DNA of 64,000 nt from Parachryseolinea silvisoli (lineage in GTDB: Bacteria > Bacteroidota > Bacteroidia > Cytophagales > Cyclobacteriaceae): contig NZ_JAIOAO010000005.1 of NCBI RefSeq assembly GCF_021190955.1, positions 62,001-126,000 on the forward strand, read 5' to 3'. Below, one piece after another: positions 1 through 7,327 of this stretch. Below the pieces are notes generated by a model, which was not told the origin of the DNA, ran no database searches, and worked only from the letters and a program-made list of their open reading frames with translations. The position numbers and the translations under genes were made by a program. The number at the start of each line of letters is the position of its first letter. Position 1 is the first letter of the stretch.

Positions 1-701
1 CCCACGTTGACCAGTGACAACAACAAGTATGGTACCGCCTTCGCCACGATCACCAGCACCGGCCGGAACGGCGATACCAACAGCACTTCCAGCGTACCCG
101 TTTCTTTCTCCCGCACAATCGAGACCGCCGTCATCATGACGCAAACCAGCATCAGCACCAGTGCCATGACACCCGGCACGTAATTCGGCGCACCTTCCAG
201 CTGCGGGTTATACAACATGCGCGTTTCGACGCGAATACCGTACGGAGGCGCCTGGACCCCGCGTTGCTCCGAGGCGTGGTCGTAGACGATGGCCGACACA
301 TATTGCGTCAGCGTGTTGGCGGTATTAGGATCGGACGCATCGGCTATGATTTGTACGGTCGCCTCCTGTCCGTGTTGCCACCGCTCGTAAAACCTGGCAG
401 GAAAGACCACAGCCACCTTGACGTCGCCGCGCCGGAAAGCAGCTTCCAGTGCTTTCGGCGACAACGCCACCTGGTCTACCTCGAAATACCGGCTGGCGTC
501 TAACCGCGCGATCAGCGCCGTCGTGGCGACATCGCGACCGTGGTCGACGACCACCAGCCGGGCATTCTTTACTTCATTGCTCAGCGCAAAACCAAAAATC
601 AGGATCTGCATGACAGGCATGCCAAACAGGATCAACAACGTGCGGCGGTCGCGCAGCACGTGTATAAATTCTTTCCGGATAAAAAGTGCCAGTTGTTGCA
701 T
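1..701 (-). CDS. ABC-2 type transporter permease, partial (C-terminus off the left edge)
   Basis: Inner-membrane permease of an ABC efflux system of the YbhS/YbhR type. Translating the minus strand from the ATG at 701 gives a start MQLALFIRKEFIHVLRDRRT, the usual cytoplasmic N-terminus (KEF, RDRRT) of ABC-2 permeases. A first membrane segment, a large extracytoplasmic domain and the family-typical stretch REKETGTLEVLLVSPFRP (about residues 195-215) follow. The protein runs off the window, so the later membrane helices are not seen. The start lies 17 bases after the stop of the ATPase at 719-1459, so the two are almost certainly co-transcribed. In the E. coli system two permeases are present; a second permease gene is expected just outside the window (inference). 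The substrate cannot be read from the sequence. Confidence 0.88.
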   Translation of the reverse strand, partial: MQQLALFIRKEFIHVLRDRRTLLILFGMPVMQILIFGFALSNEVKNARLVVVDHGRDVATTALIARLDASRYFEVDQVALSPKALEAAFRRGDVKVAVVFPARFYERWQHGQEATVQIIADASDPNTANTLTQYVSAIVYDHASEQRGVQAPPYGIRVETRMLYNPQLEGAPNYVPGVMALVLMLVCVMMTAVSIVREKETGTLEVLLVSPFRPVLVIVAKAVPYLLLSLVNV

Positions 702-718
702 GACAATAGTAGGTTGTG

Positions 719-1459
719 TTATTCCCCCCGTTGCGCACCGCGCGCCAGGGTATAAAAGACGTCGTCCATCGAGGCCGCCCCGTACAGTTCCTTGAGTCGG
801 CGGGGCGTATCGAGCGCGGCGAGCCGCCCATCCACCATGATCGAAACACGGTTACAATACTCCGCTTCGTCCATGTAGTGGGTCGTGACAAACACTGTGA
901 TGCCCTGGGCGGCCGCGTGGTACAACAAGTCCCAGAACTGCCGCCGGGTAAACGGATCGACGCCCCCGGTAGGCTCGTCCAGGAATACGATCTTCGGATC
1001 GTGTAAGATCGCCACCGAAAAGGCCAGCTTCTGTTTCCATCCCAACGGCAGCGACCCGACATGTTTACCCGCCACATCGTGCAATCCCAGCCGTGTGAGC
1101 AACTGCTCCCGCTTCTCGCGCAACACAGGATTGCGCAGCCCATAGATGCCGCCAAAGAACGTGATGTTCTCTGCCACCGTCAGGTTTTCGTACAGCGAAA
1201 ACTTCTGACTCATATACCCGATGTTTTGTTTGACGTCCTCCGGATGTGTGGCCACGTCAAATCCTGCTACCTGTGCATGCCCCGACGAAGGTGTGGACAA
1301 CCCACAGAGCATCCGCATGGCCGTCGTCTTGCCCGCCCCATTCGCCCCGAGAAAACCAAAGATCTCTCCGCGCGCCACGTCGAACGTAATCGCGTCGGTC
1401 GCCACAAAGTCGCCAAAACGTTTCGTCAGCTTATCGGCTTGTATGATCGGTTGCGCCAT
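719..1459 (-). CDS. ABC transporter ATP-binding protein (second half of a YbhF-like ATPase pair)
   Basis: Cytoplasmic ATPase that would drive the ABC-2 permease encoded next to it. The 246-residue product carries Walker A GANGAGKTT (about residue 40), Q-loop SQKF, Walker B IVFLDEPTGGVDP and H-loop TTHYMDEAEYC. Its signature motif is LPLGWKQK instead of the usual LSGGxKQ. This LPLGWKQ form is known from the C-terminal ATPase half of YbhF/RbbA-like proteins (recalled family knowledge). The gene starts one base after the stop of the other ATPase (1461-2375). The two genes therefore look like a split version of the fused double ATPase YbhF. Its role in efflux is inferred from the operon. Confidence 0.93.
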   Translation of the reverse strand: MAQPIIQADKLTKRFGDFVATDAITFDVARGEIFGFLGANGAGKTTAMRMLCGLSTPSSGHAQVAGFDVATHPEDVKQNIGYMSQKFSLYENLTVAENITFFGGIYGLRNPVLREKREQLLTRLGLHDVAGKHVGSLPLGWKQKLAFSVAILHDPKIVFLDEPTGGVDPFTRRQFWDLLYHAAAQGITVFVTTHYMDEAEYCNRVSIMVDGRLAALDTPRRLKELYGAASMDDVFYTLARGAQRGE

Positions 1460-1460
1460 A

Positions 1461-2375
1461 TTAGTTTCGCTTCATCAGGTCCATAAAACAATCTTCGATG
1501 GTTGCGTCCGTCGCTTGCACTATAGCCTCCGGTAAGCCTGCGTCGCGGAGATACGCTTGTAACACGCCTTCCCCCAGCGTAGTCGTACCCGCGGCATGAG
1601 CCCATTCGCCAAAAGCATAACTACTGACAACGTCCGGGTGACCGGCAAGCCTTTGTAGCAACGCCGGCATCGGCGCGCCGCCGACGGCGTAGAGCGGGTG
1701 CGGATAGCCCGCACGTAAACCCTGCGGTGTGTCGACCGACAGGATGTGCCCTTGTTGGATCAGGGCGATCCGGTCGCAACGGGCCGCTTCGTCCATATAG
1801 GGCGTCGACACCAGGATGGTAATTCCCTCCGATCGCAACCGTCCCAGCATATCCCAAAACTCCTTGCGCGATACCGGGTCGACCCCTGTCGTCGGCTCGT
1901 CCAGGAAAAGCACCGTGGGCCGGTGGATCAACGCGCAGCACAACGCGAGCTTCTGTTTCATCCCCCCCGACAGTTTACCGGCACGCCGGTCCTTAAAGGG
2001 CTTGATCTGTTCGTACAGATCGCGGATCAACGAATAATTATCCGACACCCGGGCATTAAACACGCTTGCAAAGAAATGCAGGTTCTCTTCGACGGTCAGG
2101 TCTGTATACAACGAGAACTTCCCGGGCATATACCCCACCGTACTGCGTATCTTTTGGTACTCCCGCACAATGTCTAACCCGCCGACAGTGGCATGCCCCG
2201 CATCCGGCAACAGGAGTGTGATCAGAATGCGGAACAGTGTCGTCTTCCCCGCACCGTCGGGGCCAATCAACCCGAACAGCTCCCCGGCGCCTACCGAGAA
2301 TGAAATCCCGTCTACCGCAGGCGACTGTCCTTTGCCATAGGCTTTGGTAATATTCTCTACGCAGATCGCGTCCAT
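1461..2375 (-). CDS. ABC transporter ATP-binding protein (first half of a YbhF-like ATPase pair)
   Basis: A 304-residue cytoplasmic ABC ATPase. Visible motifs are Walker A GPDGAGKTT (about residue 38), signature LSGGMKQKLA, Walker B VLFLDEPTTGVDP and an H-loop region in which the usual TTHYM is STPYMDEAARC, so the switch histidine is replaced by proline. About 70 residues after the nucleotide-binding fold form a C-terminal extension ending in DCFMDLMKRN, as seen in drug-efflux ABC ATPases. The gene lies 2 bases after the HlyD-type adaptor gene and one base before the second ATPase. The lost H-loop histidine suggests that one of the two ATP sites of the heterodimer may be degenerate (inference). 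Confidence 0.93.
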   Translation of the reverse strand: MDAICVENITKAYGKGQSPAVDGISFSVGAGELFGLIGPDGAGKTTLFRILITLLLPDAGHATVGGLDIVREYQKIRSTVGYMPGKFSLYTDLTVEENLHFFASVFNARVSDNYSLIRDLYEQIKPFKDRRAGKLSGGMKQKLALCCALIHRPTVLFLDEPTTGVDPVSRKEFWDMLGRLRSEGITILVSTPYMDEAARCDRIALIQQGHILSVDTPQGLRAGYPHPLYAVGGAPMPALLQRLAGHPDVVSSYAFGEWAHAAGTTTLGEGVLQAYLRDAGLPEAIVQATDATIEDCFMDLMKRN

Positions 2376-2377
2376 GA

Positions 2378-3268
2378 CTACAAGGTTACTTCACCGTACA
2401 TGCCGATCTTGAGATACCCGTCGTTCTTCACACGGATCTTCACCGCGTAGACCAGGTTGGCGCGTTCCGTTTTGGTCTGGATCGTCTTGGGGGTAAACTC
2501 TGCCTGATCGCTGATCCACGTCACCACGCCCGGGTACGTGCGCGTCGCGCCATCCGCCGCATCGACCGCGACGGTTACCGGCTGCTGCAGGCGAAGGGCC
2601 GTCAGTTGGTCGCCCGTAATATAGGCACGCAGCGTAAGCGTCGAGAGATCGGCAATCTTGTACAACGGCTTTCCGGCCGCCGCCATTTCGTGTGGCTCGG
2701 CATACGTTGTCAATACAGTACCTTTCACGGCGTTTACAATCCGGCAGCGCGCCAGCTGCTCTTCCACCTGCTGTACCTGCACGATCAGCGGCGCGGTCTG
2801 TGCGGCCAGGCTGGCATTCGTGATCCCCAGCGTGGACTGCTGCGCCTCCAACTGCCGGCGCAATACTTCGGCTTGCGCAGCCGCATCGTCGTATTGTTTC
2901 GGCGTCGCCGCGCCGGCCTGCACGAGTGATGCCAGCCGCTGCTGCTCGCGCTCGGCGTGCCGCAGCTGTTCCCGCGCGGCCGCCAGCTGGCGGGCTACAT
3001 CGGGGCGATTGGCCAACACCGATTGTACCTGCGCCTCGAGCTGTCGCTTCTTCAGGTATACTTGCACGCTGTCGATAACACCGACCAGCTCACCGGCCTG
3101 CAACGTATCCCCCTCGTCAGGTTTAAATAGTAGTAGCGTACCCGTTGCTTCGGCCGAAACAATAGTCTCCACAGCCTCGAATGTTCCCGAGGCATCGTAC
3201 GACGGTCCGCTACGCCGGCAAGCGCCCAATGCGACGAGGACAAGTAAACAATAAGCAAAGTGTTTCAT
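2378..3268 (-). CDS. HlyD/YbhG-type periplasmic adaptor lipoprotein
   Basis: Membrane fusion protein that would connect the ABC transporter with the TolC channel. The 296-residue product begins with a lipoprotein signal (MKHFAYCLLVLVALGAC, lipobox LGAC), so it should be anchored by lipid. A biotinyl-lipoyl-like segment near residues 40-70 (ATGTLLLFKPDEGDTLQAG) is followed by an Ala/Gln/Arg-rich alpha-helical hairpin at about 75-175, and then a beta-barrel domain (NAVKGTVLTTYAEPHEMAAAGKPLYKIADLSTL). The length is typical for YbhG. It sits between tolC (14 bases away) and the ATPases, which fixes its role as adaptor. The exported compound is unknown. Confidence 0.9.
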   Translation of the reverse strand: MKHFAYCLLVLVALGACRRSGPSYDASGTFEAVETIVSAEATGTLLLFKPDEGDTLQAGELVGVIDSVQVYLKKRQLEAQVQSVLANRPDVARQLAAAREQLRHAEREQQRLASLVQAGAATPKQYDDAAAQAEVLRRQLEAQQSTLGITNASLAAQTAPLIVQVQQVEEQLARCRIVNAVKGTVLTTYAEPHEMAAAGKPLYKIADLSTLTLRAYITGDQLTALRLQQPVTVAVDAADGATRTYPGVVTWISDQAEFTPKTIQTKTERANLVYAVKIRVKNDGYLKIGMYGEVTL

Positions 3269-3282
3269 GACAGTAGTTGTAA

Positions 3283-4566
3283 TTATGGTCTTCCGGTAGT
3301 GGTTTGTAATACATAGTGCGCCATCAACCCCTGCATGGCATGAAGGTTACGGGCCTGACGCGCCTGATCTTCGGCGTGTACCTCGCGCAGGTAGTCGTGT
3401 GCGTCCATCACGCCGTTGGCCAATTGCGCGGCGGCGGTTTCTTTCACCGACGTACGCAGGGCGATGATCGCATCGTCGGTTTCCAACAACGCCGCATATT
3501 TTTGCACATCCGCACGTTGTCGAGCCTGCGTAACGCGCGTTTGTAACAAAAAGGTCTCTTCTTGTACGGTCAACTGCTTTCGTGCTATACCGAGTAAGGC
3601 AGCATCGTTACGGGCGGTATACCAGCCGCTGAGCTGCCATTGCAGGCGTACCCCGCCGAGATAATAGCCGCGAACCTCGTTGCTCAGCATGTTTAACGCC
3701 GGGCGGCCCAGTCCGCCTTGAAAGAATAGACTTACTCTTGGCCGGTTCCGTACGGCCAATGACTTTTCCTGTACGTCGAATACGGCAGTTTGCAACCGAA
3801 ACTGTTGTAGCTCGGGACGGTATAGATCACCTCCCGAAGCGGTTGGCACCGGCGGTTCGACGAATACAGTCTGGGCTGCGATCGGCTGGCCGATGAACAA
3901 GGCGAGCATGGCAATGTAGCCATCACGCGTAGCGCGCAGCTCCACGGATTGCTGGCCGGCTTGTAGCAGCTCGGATCGTAGCACATCTACCTGGCTGCGT
4001 AACGCAGTGCCCAGGCGGACGGCGGCTTCCAGCTTGTCGAGTGCGGCCTGAATATCTTGTTGCCGCAACGCGTTTTGTACCTGTTGACGGTCGACGATCA
4101 GGATGCCGAAAAATAGTGGATTGATCCGCTCTTCGAGGGCATAGAGGGAAACTTCTACGCCTTGCTGGTCGACGCGGGTTTGTGTTTGGGTTAATGTACG
4201 TTGTTGGTGGATGGTGCCGCCGTCGTAGAGTGTTTGTTGGACTTCGCCGTAAAGTTTGTACTGATCTTTTGATAATACGGGAACGTCCTGGCCGGGGACG
4301 TTGATGGGTACTTGCGTGACTTCGGATTGGTACGTGGCCTGGCCGTAAAGCGCGAATTGAGGTAAGTAGCCGCGGGCGGCGTTTTCCAATGTATAGGTGG
4401 CGCTTTGTTGAAGTAATGCCTGCTGTTGCGCCTGGGGGGCGTGCCGGCGGGCGAGGGTGTAGCATTGTTGTAACGTGAGGCTGTCACCACTCGCGCCAGG
4501 TTTCGCCAGTAGCGGGACGCTTGTGAAAGTCAGCATCCATAGAGACAAATACAAAGTAAAACGCAT
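3283..4566 (-). CDS. TolC-family outer membrane efflux channel
   Basis: Outer-membrane exit duct for the neighbouring ABC efflux system. The 427-residue protein has a signal peptide (about 1-21, ending LLAK) and two Ala/Gln-rich helical regions typical of the outer membrane efflux protein repeats (starting LTLQQCYTLARRHAPQAQQQ and again in the C-terminal half). Polar beta segments such as YGQATYQSEV and GGLGRPALNMLSNEVRGYYLGGVRLQWQL match the barrel strands of the family. It is the first gene after tetR, with 59 bases between them. A 16-bp palindrome lies 27 bases in front of the ATG, so repression by the TetR protein upstream is likely (inference). Confidence 0.9.
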   Translation of the reverse strand: MRFTLYLSLWMLTFTSVPLLAKPGASGDSLTLQQCYTLARRHAPQAQQQALLQQSATYTLENAARGYLPQFALYGQATYQSEVTQVPINVPGQDVPVLSKDQYKLYGEVQQTLYDGGTIHQQRTLTQTQTRVDQQGVEVSLYALEERINPLFFGILIVDRQQVQNALRQQDIQAALDKLEAAVRLGTALRSQVDVLRSELLQAGQQSVELRATRDGYIAMLALFIGQPIAAQTVFVEPPVPTASGGDLYRPELQQFRLQTAVFDVQEKSLAVRNRPRVSLFFQGGLGRPALNMLSNEVRGYYLGGVRLQWQLSGWYTARNDAALLGIARKQLTVQEETFLLQTRVTQARQRADVQKYAALLETDDAIIALRTSVKETAAAQLANGVMDAHDYLREVHAEDQARQARNLHAMQGLMAHYVLQTTTGRP

Positions 4567-4592
4567 AATAGTATTTGTTTTAAATATTCGAT

Positions 4593-4608
4593 TTAATCAT
4601 TTGATTAA
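4593..4608. promoter_or_regulatory. candidate TetR operator in front of the efflux operon
   Basis: The sequence TTAATCATTTGATTAA is an inverted repeat of two 7-base arms (TTAATCA / TGATTAA) around TT. It lies in the 59-base gap between the tetR stop and the tolC start. Exactly the same 16 bases occur once more at 5307-5322 in front of tetR itself. Two identical palindromes in front of a TetR gene and its neighbour are the usual pattern of an autoregulated TetR operon. Binding itself is inferred. Confidence 0.75.
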
Positions 4609-4625
4609 CTGTAGGGTAAAAAATT

Positions 4626-5252
4626 TTAGCGTATGGATAAGATCGCTTCTGCCCATTTGGGAATTAGCTTTCTCCGTTCTTCCATCAGGGCTTCGAACTC
4701 TTTCTGGCTCAGGCCGGCGCCGTGTTGGAAGACAGGGCGTCCGATGAAGGGAAAGAGGGTCATGCCCAGTATATTCATTATAAAATGAATCGGATGTATG
4801 TTCTTTTTTCGTTCGCGTAGTTGTTGCACCAGCGCCGACTCACGCAACAGCTTGGCCACTCCCAGTTTGCGCGCAAACTCCTCCGGCTGGTATCGCAGTT
4901 CACCCAGCACAAACAAAGGAAGGTCCGGGTTGTTCGTCAGCATGTCCAGATAGGTATGTACGATGCGTTCCATTTTCTCTTGCAGTGTCGTGTCCGGGTC
5001 GTTTATGACCGGAGCGATGATGCCGAATAACGCCTGTACTTTCTCCATCATCACGATCTCGAAAAGCTTCTCTTTGCTACGGAAGTAGTAATTCAGCAAC
5101 GCCAGGTTCAGGCCGGCGGCTTCAGCGATGTCGCGCGTACGCGTGGCGGCATACCCCTTCTTTGTAAAAACCTCCCGGGCTGCTTCTTTTATCTTTTCTT
5201 CGGTCGATAGGTCTTTGGCTTCCGGATTCTCCTGCTTCTTTTTTGCCATCAT
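4626..5252 (-). CDS. TetR/AcrR family repressor of the efflux operon (CecR-like position)
   Basis: DNA-binding repressor. An N-terminal TetR helix-turn-helix is clear at about residues 15-65 (EKIKEAAREVFTKKGYAATR, then TRDIAEAAGLNLALLNYYFR and SKEKLFEIV). The remaining ~140 residues form the ligand and dimerisation domain, ending in WAEAILSIR. The open frame could start further upstream at 5273, but MMAKKKQ at 5252/5249 is more natural for a TetR protein; no ribosome-binding site decides this. The gene stands directly upstream of tolC-adaptor-ATPases-permease in the same direction, like cecR with ybhGFSR in E. coli. The palindromes at 4593 and 5307 are the likely binding sites. The inducing ligand is unknown. 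Confidence 0.9.
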   Translation of the reverse strand: MMAKKKQENPEAKDLSTEEKIKEAAREVFTKKGYAATRTRDIAEAAGLNLALLNYYFRSKEKLFEIVMMEKVQALFGIIAPVINDPDTTLQEKMERIVHTYLDMLTNNPDLPLFVLGELRYQPEEFARKLGVAKLLRESALVQQLRERKKNIHPIHFIMNILGMTLFPFIGRPVFQHGAGLSQKEFEALMEERRKLIPKWAEAILSIR

Positions 5253-5306
5253 GCACGTATGAGTACGGGGCAAAGATGGTGGATGTTTCAGATTTAGTCA
5301 AGTTTT

Positions 5307-5322
5307 TTAATCATTTGATTAA
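5307..5322. promoter_or_regulatory. candidate TetR operator in front of tetR
   Basis: A second exact copy of TTAATCATTTGATTAA, about 55 bases upstream of the likely tetR start. A partly similar GATTTAGTCAAG sequence lies beside it (5291-5302). It suggests that the TetR protein controls its own gene as well as the efflux genes. This rests on sequence identity and position only. Confidence 0.75.
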
Positions 5323-5362
5323 AATCACCGGATTCGCACGCCTGTTCGCCCCGCAATCACAC

Positions 5363-5803
5363 TCACACTGTTTCCTGGAGCCATGCCTGGGCTTCCGCCA
5401 AAGAATCGAAGATGCGGATTTGGACACTGGTTTGTTGGACGCGATACGATATGGACTCGACCGCCAAGGCATTGAAGTAGCTGCTGGGGCGCACCAGGGC
5501 AATGGCGCGAAAGCCGCGTTCGATGGCGCGGGGAAGGAAGTTGAACTTGACGTAGTTTTGGTCTTCCTGGCCAATCAGCGTCATGCTTTTTATATCGGCT
5601 AATACTTTATGGGCGCGGTGCTCCACCAGTAGTTTCAGCATGTATTCGGTGCCTTCGCGGAACTGGGCGCTGGTGGCGTAGCCATTCCAATCCATACGGA
5701 TGTGCCTTTGTTCGGCATCGTAGTATATGTTATAAACAGGAGTCGGAGCGGTGGCAGCCATGATGAGCGGGTTAACATCGCGAAGTTCCGAAAAAGAAGG
5801 CAT
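5363..5803 (-). CDS. STAS/SpoIIAA-like protein of unknown function
   Basis: Small soluble protein of about 146 residues with the alternating beta/alpha pattern of the STAS/SpoIIAA-like family that is common in Bacteroidota. Visible segments are YNIYYDAEQRHIRMDWNGYA, a helix with EGTEYMLKLLVEHRAHKVLA, then ADIKSMTLIGQED, RGFRAIALVRPSSY and a last helix DSLAEAQAWLQET. No signal peptide or membrane segment is seen. The open frame reaches up to 5839, but those codons overlap the terminator of the next gene (5821-5852), so I place the start at MPSFSELRD (5803) or later at MAATAPTP. It precedes tetR in the same direction, but a tetR operator lies between them, so a common transcript is not certain. 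Confidence 0.65.
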   Translation of the reverse strand: MPSFSELRDVNPLIMAATAPTPVYNIYYDAEQRHIRMDWNGYATSAQFREGTEYMLKLLVEHRAHKVLADIKSMTLIGQEDQNYVKFNFLPRAIERGFRAIALVRPSSYFNALAVESISYRVQQTSVQIRIFDSLAEAQAWLQETV

Positions 5804-5820
5804 GATACAACCGTCCGCAT

Positions 5821-5852
5821 AAAAAAAGTGAGCCGGCATTGGACCGGCTCAC
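5821..5852 (-). terminator. intrinsic terminator of the lipoprotein gene 5882-6886
   Basis: On the minus strand the arms GTGAGCCGG and CCGGCTCAC form a perfect stem (extendable by two A-T pairs) with a 7-base loop, followed by seven T residues. It lies 30 bases after the stop of the gene at 5882-6886, in the right orientation to end that transcript. Confidence 0.85.
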
Positions 5853-5881
5853 TTCGTATTGATTACAGGTGTAAGGGTTGC

Positions 5882-6886
5882 TTACGGCTGTACTTTGATG
5901 TCGATTTGGATGTAGCCGTCGCTGCCATTGGTGCCGCTTACTTCATCCACGTGGATCAGTCCTTTTTTACCGTACTGGGTCATGAAGGCAACTACATCGC
6001 CAGCCTCCAGGAACGATATGCTCTGGCTTGAGCCGGTGGTAACCGAGAGGCCCGCCAGATCAGAAGACGCATCCACCGCCGCAAATGCAGCAGCGTCCAT
6101 GTCAGTTTCAGCGAAGTAAGCTTTGTTAAGCTCGTCGGCAGTTGTGCCCGCTTTTTCTGGAATGTTTACCACGTTTGTGAGATAAGCAGACGTCGATGTG
6201 AGCGTAGCGTGCTTGTCCTCACCCATGAGGTATACATAACCAAAATCCCAGTAAGAAACGAATTCTACACCCTGGCTGATCTTGTAGATTTTGCCATCCA
6301 GCGCCGACACGAATGTGTTAGACGTACCGTCCAACAGCGGGGCGGCCAGTTTCAAATTGCTATAGCTCTTTACTTCAGCTGCTTCATTTTGGCCGCCGTA
6401 TACCAGTGTAATGGTAGAAGGGCCAACAGCCTTACGTTGCTCTACGTCGCGGAAGTCACCGTTGCCGGTAGTTGTCCAGAACTTGTATACTACGGTACCC
6501 GCTGTGATCCCGGAAGGTACAGGAAGCTCAAACTGGAATTCGAAATCCTTGTCGTTCTTGCCGGTAAGGTCAATCGAACCGTCTGCTTTGGTATCAACCT
6601 TCTCCTTCGTTACATATATTTCCTCACCTTGACCGCCCACGTTTTCTGTGATGTACAAACGCTTCATGCTTTTGTCTGTAGAGGTAAAATGTACTTTTGC
6701 CAAAATAGATCCCTGGCTGGAAGTCACATTAACATTCTCATTTGTTTCAGCAGGAGCATCCAGCACTACATCGAAGTCTGCGTTAGGGTCTACCGTAATC
6801 TCATCATTGTCATCGCAAGCAGTGGCTAACATTCCAACCACTGTCAGGGAGAGCAGCACTCTCCGGTAACTGTCGAATCTTCTCAT
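5882..6886 (-). CDS. lipoprotein of unknown function
   Basis: A 334-residue secreted lipoprotein that I do not recognise. It has a signal sequence with lipobox (LLSLTVVGMLATAC) followed by an acidic linker DDNDEITVDPNADFD. The rest reads as beta-rich domains: an Ig/FN3-like half (VHFTSTDKSMKRLYITENVGG, EFQFELPVPSGITAGTVVYKFW) and a second half with SKxYxLxxG-like strands up to residue 334. No catalytic motif is visible. It has its own terminator downstream, and the terminator of the GH36 gene lies upstream (7273-7306), so it is probably a separate transcription unit with a leader of up to about 380 bases. A surface structural or binding role is only a guess. Confidence 0.8.
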   Translation of the reverse strand: MRRFDSYRRVLLSLTVVGMLATACDDNDEITVDPNADFDVVLDAPAETNENVNVTSSQGSILAKVHFTSTDKSMKRLYITENVGGQGEEIYVTKEKVDTKADGSIDLTGKNDKDFEFQFELPVPSGITAGTVVYKFWTTTGNGDFRDVEQRKAVGPSTITLVYGGQNEAAEVKSYSNLKLAAPLLDGTSNTFVSALDGKIYKISQGVEFVSYWDFGYVYLMGEDKHATLTSTSAYLTNVVNIPEKAGTTADELNKAYFAETDMDAAAFAAVDASSDLAGLSVTTGSSQSISFLEAGDVVAFMTQYGKKGLIHVDEVSGTNGSDGYIQIDIKVQP

Positions 6887-7214
6887 ACCTTTTCGTCTAT
6901 TGTGTTTAAAAAAAAATATTCAACCGGGCGATATAGCCCGGCCGTGGAAAATTACAAAAACCACGCCACACCACACAAGCCTGGAATGGCACATGAGGTG
7001 AGGATAAAGCACTACGGATTGCTGATTTTCAGAACCATTTAATTTTCGTTACACCATCTTTTTAAAAAGTACATTCTAACACGAGTCAGGTTGGATATTT
7101 TCGATTTGCATATTGATGGATTTGCTACAACACTCACGCCCAACAACTTGCAGCATCCACGCACCATTTGTTTTTATACAAGGCATTACAGGTACTGGTT
7201 TCCCCGGAGGGCCT

Positions 7215-7260
7215 GACGGAAAATGGCTGTATGATTCAGCCGTTTAACGATTTTTCCGTC
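7215..7260. other. nested stem-loop in the 6887-7327 gene-free stretch
   Basis: This 441-base stretch between the lipoprotein gene and the GH36 gene holds no credible open frame. Besides the GH36 terminator it contains a nested inverted repeat: outer arms GACGGAAAA (7215-7223) and TTTTCCGTC (7252-7260), and inner arms GGCTG (7225-7229) and CAGCC (7237-7241). It would lie in the promoter or 5' leader zone of the lipoprotein gene 5882-6886. The remainder (about 6900-7210) is AT-richer and should contain that promoter, which I cannot place with confidence. Confidence 0.4.
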
Positions 7261-7272
7261 GGAACTTGCCAC

Positions 7273-7306
7273 AAAAAAGTACACCCGGGTGCAGCCCGGG
7301 TGTACT
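7273..7306 (-). terminator. intrinsic terminator after the GH36 gene (end of PUL 1)
   Basis: On the minus strand the 12-base arms AGTACACCCGGG and CCCGGGTGTACT enclose a 5-base loop and are followed by a run of six T residues. It is 22 bases after the GH36 stop and marks the end of the PUL 1 transcript. Confidence 0.88.
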
Positions 7307-7327
7307 ATGATAAAATATAAAAATATT

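Noticed and set aside
5804-5839. Upstream start (MPAHFFYADG) for the STAS-like gene
   Set aside because: These codons overlap the hairpin and T-tract that end the transcript of the lipoprotein gene, so a downstream start is more likely.
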